From Gemmatimonadota bacterium (lineage in GTDB: Bacteria; Gemmatimonadota; Gemmatimonadetes; JACCXV01; JAHWKZ01), in the NCBI GenBank assembly GCA_019347645.1, contig JAHWKZ010000038.1, positions 1 through 11,994 on the forward strand: DNA of 11,994 nt, written 5' to 3'. Position 1 is the first letter of the stretch. The number at the start of each line of letters is the position of its first letter. The notes beneath the pieces are model-generated. The model had not been told where the DNA came from and made no database searches. It worked only from the letters and a program-made list of their open reading frames with translations. Made by a program: the position numbers and the translations under genes. Shown here in pieces: positions 7,592 to 11,994 of this stretch.

Positions 7592-8082
7592 CGCGGCCCA
7601 CCCATCTCGACGAGAGCGGCGCCGCCCGGATGGTGGACGTCTCCGGAAAGCCGGCGACCCGGCGGGTGGCCCGCGCCAGCGGCCGGATCCGGATGGGAGC
7701 CGAGGCGCTCGACGCGCTCGTGGAGGGCTCGCTGCCCAAGGGCGACGCCTTCGCCGTCGCCCGCGTGGCCGGGATCCAGGCCGCCAAGCGCGCCCCCGAC
7801 CTCGTCCCGCTGTGCCATCCCCTTTCGCTCGACTCGATCGCGGTCGACCTGGCTCCCGACCGGGAGCTGCCGGGCGTCGTCGCCCGCGCCGAGGTGGTGA
7901 CGACGGGCCGGACCGGCGCCGAGATGGAGGCCCTGGTCGCGGTGTCCGCCGCGCTGCTCGCGATCTACGACATGACCAAGTCGCTGGACCGGTCGATGGC
8001 GATCGAGGCCGTTCGCCTGGAGCACAAGTCGGGTGGCTCGAGCGGGGTCTGGGACCGGGCGGAGCGGGAGGAGGCGGAGTGA
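7588..8082 (+). CDS. moaC: Cyclic pyranopterin monophosphate synthase MoaC
   Basis: Converts 3',8-cyclo-7,8-dihydro-GTP, made by MoaA, into cyclic pyranopterin monophosphate in the first step of molybdenum cofactor synthesis. 164 residues against 161 in E. coli, and collinear with it: LTHIN-like THLDESGAARMVDVS at the N terminus, catalytic K51 in LPKGD, GIQAAKRAPDLVPLCHPL with H77, TGAEMEAL with E112 and E114, and IYDMTKSLD with D128 and K131, then VRLEHKSGGSSG at the end. It starts at the GTG at 7588, inside the accA stop; the only nearby in-frame ATG (at residue 15) would remove conserved sequence. A weak GCAGGG lies about nine bases upstream. No other Moa or Mob gene is visible nearby, so moaC appears separated from the rest of its pathway and carried in the dnaE-accA operon. 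Confidence 0.97.
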   Translation: MTRPTHLDESGAARMVDVSGKPATRRVARASGRIRMGAEALDALVEGSLPKGDAFAVARVAGIQAAKRAPDLVPLCHPLSLDSIAVDLAPDRELPGVVARAEVVTTGRTGAEMEALVAVSAALLAIYDMTKSLDRSMAIEAVRLEHKSGGSSGVWDRAEREEAE

Positions 8083-8669
8083 TCGGCCCGATGGGCCCGG
8101 TGGGAGGCGCGACGGCCCCGGCCGCGCTCGCCCTGGCGTTCCTCCTCGGCTGCCGGGGCGGGGAGGTCGAAGCCGATCGCGAGGGCGGCTCCGCGGACAC
8201 CCGGGCCGTCGTCGCCGACACGCAGCTGGTCGTCGACTCCTCGGGCGCGATCCTCGAGATCGTGACGCGGCGGAGCCGTCCGGGAATTCGCGAGGTGAAG
8301 CCGCGAGCCGGGGCCGGCGACCCGGACGCCCCCGACGTCCTGCGGGCCCTCGAGCCGACCACCGTTCACTCGCTGCTCCAGGGGGCCACGCCTCGATGGT
8401 ACGTCCTCGACGTCCGCGACGCGCGCGCCTTCGCGACCGAGGGTCACCTGCCGGGGGCGCTCCTCGTCCCGCTGGCGGAGCTCGAGGGCAACGTCGACGA
8501 CCTCCACGTGCGGACCGACCAGGTGCTGCTGGTCTACGGCGGCGAGGGGAACGAGGGGTGGCGGGCCGGCCGGCTCCTGGCTTCCTACGGCTTCCCCGTC
8601 GTACGGGTCCTCGAGGGCGGCTTTCCGGCCTGGAGGGCGGCCGATCTTCCGGTGGAGGGCGCCCGGTGA
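8079..8669 (+). CDS. Rhodanese-like lipoprotein lacking the catalytic cysteine
   Basis: A 196-residue protein from the GTG at 8079 (overlaps the moaC stop; GGAGGAGG upstream). An ATG four codons later is an alternative. The N terminus is hydrophobic and ends in a good lipobox, LAFLLGC, with C25 as the predicted lipidation site, although the n-region lacks basic residues. After a variable stretch a single rhodanese fold begins near residue 95: WYVLDVRDARAFATEGHLPGALLVPLAEL, given here as the DVRDARAF and GHLPGA blocks, then QVLLVYGGEGNEGWRAGRLL, and VRVLEGGFPAW at the end. In active rhodaneses the loop after VY reads Cys-Arg-x-Gly-x-Arg and the Cys carries the persulfide. Here it is G154-G-E-G-N-E, with neither the Cys nor the Args. 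It is therefore probably not a sulfurtransferase but a binding or scaffold domain on the membrane. The domain call is firm; the role is unknown. Confidence 0.85.
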   Translation: MIGPMGPVGGATAPAALALAFLLGCRGGEVEADREGGSADTRAVVADTQLVVDSSGAILEIVTRRSRPGIREVKPRAGAGDPDAPDVLRALEPTTVHSLLQGATPRWYVLDVRDARAFATEGHLPGALLVPLAELEGNVDDLHVRTDQVLLVYGGEGNEGWRAGRLLASYGFPVVRVLEGGFPAWRAADLPVEGAR

Positions 8670-8866
8670 GCGGGATGGATCGCGACGAGGCCGAGGCCGC
8701 GGACGTGTTCGACGCCGCATGCTACCGCTGCGGATCGGAGGAGGACCTCGTCGAGGACGGCACCTTCGAGGGGCTCCTCATCTGCCGGCCGTGCCTGGAG
8801 CGGGTGGAGGCGCAGAACGAGATGATCGAACGCGGACTCGAGGACGAGCCGGAGGTGGCTCCGTGA
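8666..8866 (+). CDS. Small acidic zinc-ribbon protein, 66 residues
   Basis: A short gene inside a chain of overlapping genes: its GTG start is shared with the rhodanese stop, and its stop is shared with the start of the first SGNH gene. The upstream GGAGGG (spacer about seven) supports the start; an ATG at residue 4 is possible. The protein has an acidic N terminus, then two CxxC knuckles, C19-Y-R-C22 and C40-R-P-C43, separated by 17 residues, and an acidic C-terminal helix (LERVEAQNEMIERGLEDE). Two CxxC pairs at this spacing suggest one zinc ion held in a ribbon. There is no signal peptide, so it is probably cytoplasmic. No named family was recognised. Its exact fit between two coupled genes and the strong ribosome-binding site are the main reasons for believing it is real. 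Confidence 0.75.
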   Translation: MSGMDRDEAEAADVFDAACYRCGSEEDLVEDGTFEGLLICRPCLERVEAQNEMIERGLEDEPEVAP

Positions 8867-10122
8867 CGCGGGCCCGGGCGCCGCGCGCCGCTCTCGCTCT
8901 CGCGGCGGCGGTCCTCCTGGCGGCGTGCGACGGCGACGCCGGGCCGCTCGATCCCGCCCGCCGCGTCGCCCCGCTGGAGCTGGAGCGCGCGATGGCGGTC
9001 GGAGACGGCTTCGCGGCCGGGGCGTTGGACGACGCGCTCTACGCGTCCGCCCAGCGTCACTCGCCGCTCGCGATCCTACTGCGCCGCGCCGCCGGCGTGG
9101 ACGAATTCGCCCAGCCGCTGATCGCCGATCCCGGTTTCGCCATCGGCGATTCCGGCGGCCGCCTCTCGCTCGTCGCGTTCCATCCCCCACGGATCGAGCG
9201 TCTCCCCCGCGGGGGCCCGCTCGTCGAGCCGCCCCCTTCCGGCCCGTACCGCAACCTCGGCGTCCCCGGCGCCCTGCTCGTCGAGGCGCTCGCCGTCCGG
9301 AGCGAGGCGACGTCGATCCTCGGGAACCCCTTCTACGACCTCGTCCTCCGGGACCGCGGGACGTTCGCTCAGCAGGTCGCCGAGGCCGATGCCTCCCTCG
9401 TCCTGCTGTGGATCGGAACGAGCGACGTCCTCTCCTACGTAGCCGTGGGCGGAGACCCCGATCTGGCGCCCGGCCTTCCCACGCCCGGCGGGACGTTCGC
9501 CGGCATCTACGAACGGCTGCTCGACGCGATCCTGGAGACCACGGACCGGGTGGTCCTGTTCACCGTGCCGGACGTCACGCTCTTCCCCCTCGTGCGGACG
9601 GTTCAGCCCTTCGTGCCCGACCCGGTGACGGGGGAGCGGATCGCGCCGCTCATCGGCCCCGACGGCCAGAACCTCGACCGGAGCGACCTGGTCACCCTCG
9701 ACGCCCTCCCCCTGATCGCCCAGGGGATCGGGGTCCCCGAGGGGGCCGGCGGCACCGACGAGCCGCTCCCCGGCCGGGTCGTCCTGGAGTCCGGCGAGAG
9801 CGCCCTGGCCCGCACCGAGATCCTCCGCTACAACGAGACGATCCGCCGGCTGGCGGAGGAGCGTCGCCTCCCGTTGGTCGACATCCACGCCCTCGTCCAA
9901 CGCCTCGCTTCCGATCAGGGGGTCCTCACCGACGGCATCCGGTTGACGACCGAGTGGCTGGTCGGTCAGGCGTTCGGGCTCGACGGATCGCATCTCACCC
10001 CCAAGGCCAACGGAGTGGTGGTGAACCTGGTGATCGACGCGCTGAACGCGCGCTACGGATCGCGGATCCCGCACGTCCGCACCGCCGATCTGCCCGGACT
10101 GCCGCTCTTGCGGTCGGATTGA
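8863..10122 (+). CDS. SGNH-hydrolase-like lipoprotein, catalytic residues lost
   Basis: A 419-residue predicted lipoprotein from the GTG at 8863 (GGAGGT seven bases upstream, stop of the zinc-ribbon gene overlapping). The signal peptide has three Arg in the n-region, an Ala/Leu core and lipobox LLAAC (C22). It is a clear paralog of the next gene: both share NLGVPGAL, the DLVLRDRGT block, VVLF(T/N)(V/I)PDVT, LDALPLIAQGIGVP (LNALPLLSQGIGVP in the other) and a DGxHxT block near the end. SGNH enzymes use Ser (block I), Gly (II), Asn (III) and Asp-x-x-His (V). Here block I reads AVGDGFAAG, with G49 where the paralog has S58; block III reads GTSD (185-188) against GNNE; block II Gly and D374/H377 remain. 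It is thus probably not a hydrolase but could still bind the substrate or the paralog. No frameshift or stop suggests decay. Confidence 0.8.
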   Translation: MTRARAPRAALALAAAVLLAACDGDAGPLDPARRVAPLELERAMAVGDGFAAGALDDALYASAQRHSPLAILLRRAAGVDEFAQPLIADPGFAIGDSGGRLSLVAFHPPRIERLPRGGPLVEPPPSGPYRNLGVPGALLVEALAVRSEATSILGNPFYDLVLRDRGTFAQQVAEADASLVLLWIGTSDVLSYVAVGGDPDLAPGLPTPGGTFAGIYERLLDAILETTDRVVLFTVPDVTLFPLVRTVQPFVPDPVTGERIAPLIGPDGQNLDRSDLVTLDALPLIAQGIGVPEGAGGTDEPLPGRVVLESGESALARTEILRYNETIRRLAEERRLPLVDIHALVQRLASDQGVLTDGIRLTTEWLVGQAFGLDGSHLTPKANGVVVNLVIDALNARYGSRIPHVRTADLPGLPLLRSD

Positions 10123-10187
10123 CCGGTTCGCATCTTTCGCGCCTCTTCGTCCGCTCCGCGGCACGCCCTTCTCGACCAGAGGAGCCC

Positions 10188-11552
10188 ATGCCCCACACGC
10201 CTCGTCGTCCGCCGTTCACCCTCGCGCTCGTCCTCTTCTTCGCCGCCCTGGGGGGCCTGGCCCTCGGCTGCGACGACGATGACGGTGGCGGTCCGGTCGG
10301 TCCCGTCGACGACCTCACCGGCCGCGCCGACCTGACCCGGTACGTCGCGATCGGCAACAGCCTGACGGCCGGTTTCCAGAGCGGGGCTCTGTTCGCGTCC
10401 GGTCAGCAGTGCTCGGTGCCCGCGCTGCTCGCGCGGCAGGCGGGGATCGAGGACTTCGAGATGCCGCTGATCTCCGAGCCCGGGATCTCCAGCACGCCCG
10501 GCGCCGGAAAGCTCGAGCTGGTGAGCCTCCAGCCGCTGGTGATCCAGCGCGCCGCCTCGGCGGGTCAGCCGACGAACATCGGGCTCCCCCGGCCGTTCAA
10601 CAACCTCGGTGTCCCCGGCGCGCTGGCCTTCGAGGCCCTGACCGCGGAGAGCGCGGAGACGAGCCTCACGGGCAACGGGTTCTTCGACCTGGTGCTCCGG
10701 GACCGGGGGACGTGGCTCGAGCAGGTCGACGCCCTCGGCGCCACCTTCGCGACGGTGTGGCTCGGCAACAACGAGGTCCTCGGCTTCGCGATCAGCGGCG
10801 GGACGGCGGCCGGCCTGCCGATCCCGGTCTCCTCCTTCGGTCTCGTCTATCAGCAGTTCGTCCGGGCGCTGCTGCGGACCACCGAGCAGGTCGTCCTGTT
10901 CAACATCCCCGACGTCACGGCGATCCCGTTCCTGACGACGATCCCGCCGGTGGTCGTCAATCCGGCCACGGGCCAACCGGTGATCGGCCCCGACGGCCAG
11001 CCGGTGCCGCTGATCGGCAGCGAGGGGGGCGCGGCGGGCCCGCTCGCCGCCGGCGACCTCGTCACCCTGAACGCGCTCCCGCTGCTCTCCCAGGGGATCG
11101 GGGTGCCGGCCGCCCTCGGCGGCACCGGTCAGCCGCTCCCGAGCGCGGTGGTCCTGAGCGAGGCCGAGCAGGCGGTCGCCCGGGCCGCGGTCCAGGGCTA
11201 CAACCAGGTGATCGCCGGGGTGGCCGCCGAGAACGGCCTGGCGGTGATCGACATCCTCGCGCTGCTGGAGGAGGTGGCGACGACCGGCATCCAGACCGAC
11301 GGGGGGCTCTTGACCGACGAGTTCCTCACGGGCGGGACGTTCAGCCTCGACGGGGTGCACCCCACGTGCAAGGGGTACGGGGTGGTGGCCAACCGCCTGA
11401 TCGCCGCGATCAACGCCCGCTTCGGGGCCTCGATCCCGCCGGTGTCGATCGCCGCCCTTCCGGGGATCCCGACGCCGGGCGGGGCGCTGGCTCCGGCTTG
11501 GGCGTTCTCGGCGATCTTCCGAGGGTTCGACCGGGTGCCGCTGCCGTTCTAG
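10188..11552 (+). CDS. SGNH/GDSL-hydrolase family lipoprotein
   Basis: A 454-residue predicted lipoprotein starting at the ATG at 10188, preceded by GAGGAG only three bases away. The signal peptide has Arg-Arg, a Phe/Leu/Ala core and lipobox LALGC (C28), followed by an Asp/Gly-rich linker. SGNH blocks are present: YVAIGNSLTAG with nucleophile S58, NNLGVPGAL (block II Gly), WLGNNEVLG (G193-E196, block III Asn) and DGVHPTCKGYG with D388 and H391 (block V). This arrangement is common for esterase-like proteins of Bacteroidetes and Gemmatimonadota, often found near FadL-type outer-membrane porins; no such porin is visible here. The substrate is probably a lipid or acyl ester in the envelope, by inference. 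A tail of about 25 residues, absent from the upstream paralog, ends in WAFSAIFRGFDRVPLPF with a terminal Phe. It lies 65 bases after the paralog with no evident terminator between, so it is probably the last operon gene. Confidence 0.85.
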   Translation: MPHTPRRPPFTLALVLFFAALGGLALGCDDDDGGGPVGPVDDLTGRADLTRYVAIGNSLTAGFQSGALFASGQQCSVPALLARQAGIEDFEMPLISEPGISSTPGAGKLELVSLQPLVIQRAASAGQPTNIGLPRPFNNLGVPGALAFEALTAESAETSLTGNGFFDLVLRDRGTWLEQVDALGATFATVWLGNNEVLGFAISGGTAAGLPIPVSSFGLVYQQFVRALLRTTEQVVLFNIPDVTAIPFLTTIPPVVVNPATGQPVIGPDGQPVPLIGSEGGAAGPLAAGDLVTLNALPLLSQGIGVPAALGGTGQPLPSAVVLSEAEQAVARAAVQGYNQVIAGVAAENGLAVIDILALLEEVATTGIQTDGGLLTDEFLTGGTFSLDGVHPTCKGYGVVANRLIAAINARFGASIPPVSIAALPGIPTPGGALAPAWAFSAIFRGFDRVPLPF

Positions 11553-11686
11553 CAGGCTGTTGAAAATGGCCAATCTCTGCGTTGCGCTCCCTCGGCCAGC
11601 CTGCGGCGTGGCCGTGCTTCGCACGCTCCCACGCCTCGGCTGACCTCGGTCGCGCGCCTTGACCTTGGCCATTTTGAACAGCCTGC
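11552..11686. repeat. 135-bp imperfect palindrome, MITE/REP-like
   Basis: The ends 11552-11573 and 11665-11686 are 22-base inverted repeats with a single mismatch (both begin GCAGGCTGTT and end AAAATGGCCAA). The symmetry continues with mismatches and small bulges to the exact centre at 11619, where CGTGC-TTC-GCACG forms the tip. The whole element could fold into one long stem on either strand. It begins on the last base of the SGNH stop codon and lies between two convergent genes. No run of T follows either arm, so it does not look like a standard Rho-independent terminator. There is no open reading frame and no clear target-site duplication. The tips resemble inverted-repeat ends of some insertion sequences, so a non-autonomous element mobilised in trans is the leading idea; a dispersed intergenic repeat or a bidirectional terminator are alternatives. 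Confidence 0.7.
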
Positions 11687-11701
11687 CCCCTTTACGACCT
11701 G

Positions 11702-11994
11702 CTAGGAGAGCCTCCGGGCCTTGTGGGCGAGCGGAAGAGCCCGGAACCGGCGGAGCTCGGCGAGACGGTCGGCGGGGTCCAGCGCGTCCAGGTGGTCGAG
11801 GAAGACGTCCGCGTGGCGGGTGGCCGTCCGGTAGCGCGCGGCGAGGGAAGGATCGACATAGGGGACGTCCCACCGGGTCACCGCCTCGTGCCGGGCCCAC
11901 GCCCGGTCGTCGGCGGTCAACCGCCGGCTCAGGCCCCGGACGAAGTGGCAGAGCAGGAGATAGGCATCGACCCGCGCCAGGATCTCCAGCTCGA
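11702..11994 (-). CDS. Unrecognised protein, C-terminal 97 residues
   Basis: The frame is open from the right edge to the TAG at 11704-11702, giving 97 residues without a stop, so the gene starts outside the window. The visible part begins ELEILARVDAYLLLCHFVRG and reads on through an Arg/Asp/Ala-rich, mostly helical sequence with VTRWDVPYVDPSLAARYR and HADVFLDHLDALDPADRL, ending LPLAHKARRLS. No motif or family was recognised. A TTG at 11920 could start a 72-residue protein, but codons upstream of it look equally coding and there is no ribosome-binding site, so a longer protein is preferred. It converges on the SGNH gene, with the palindrome between them. Confidence 0.5.
   Translation of the reverse strand, partial: ELEILARVDAYLLLCHFVRGLSRRLTADDRAWARHEAVTRWDVPYVDPSLAARYRTATRHADVFLDHLDALDPADRLAELRRFRALPLAHKARRLS

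Noticed and set aside
6095..8362. Open frame of 755 residues on the minus strand opposite accA and moaC
   Set aside because: It spans three certain plus-strand genes and has a low-complexity Arg/Pro/Ser composition typical of a shadow frame.
11552..11686. Rho-independent terminator
   Set aside because: The stem is far longer than usual, is mismatched in its middle and is not followed by a T-run on either strand, so a mobile or dispersed repeat fits better, though termination is not excluded.
1..11994. CRISPR array, tRNA, rRNA, phage or defence genes
   Set aside because: No spaced direct repeats, no tRNA-like cloverleaf and no nuclease, helicase, integrase or toxin motif were found outside the listed genes.

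Overview
The window comes from a very GC-rich diderm bacterium. Several predicted lipoproteins (signal peptides with a lipobox Cys) and secreted proteins point to an outer membrane. A DUF4837-type lipoprotein, a family described mainly in the Bacteroidetes/FCB group, lies directly before dnaE. The SGNH proteins carry a GNSLTAG-type block I familiar from Bacteroidetes and Gemmatimonadota. I infer a Gemmatimonadota-like or related FCB lineage, with moderate confidence. No rRNA or other phylogenetic marker allows a firm placement.

Layout. (1) Positions 1-1234, minus strand: a secreted protein with three SH3-like repeats, followed by a PPC/DUF296-domain gene that runs off the left edge. A short 17-bp tandem repeat covers their junction. 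(2) Positions 1235-1378: a divergent promoter region. (3) Positions 1379-11552, plus strand: trmL, then a DUF4837-like lipoprotein, dnaE, accA, moaC, a rhodanese-like lipoprotein, a 66-residue zinc-ribbon protein, and two tandem SGNH-hydrolase-like lipoproteins. From the DUF4837 gene to the first SGNH gene every junction is a 4-base stop/start overlap (GTGA or ATGA, six in a row), so this is almost certainly one translationally coupled operon. (4) Positions 11552-11686: a 135-bp imperfect palindrome with 22-bp arms that resembles a MITE or REP-like element. (5) Positions 11702-11994, minus strand: the 3' part of an unrecognised gene that converges on the plus-strand operon.

The operon mixes housekeeping functions (replicative polymerase, first step of fatty acid synthesis, molybdopterin precursor synthesis, tRNA wobble methylation) with envelope proteins. 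Two envelope proteins look like dead versions of enzyme families. The rhodanese-like lipoprotein has Gly where the catalytic Cys should be. The first SGNH protein has Gly in place of the nucleophilic Ser and Ser in place of the block III Asn, while its downstream paralog keeps an intact set. I see no defence system, CRISPR array, phage, RNA gene or complete insertion sequence. The most unusual content is the pair of degenerate envelope enzymes and the palindrome. No stretch of 300 bases lacks a gene; the largest gaps are 1235-1378 and 11553-11701.
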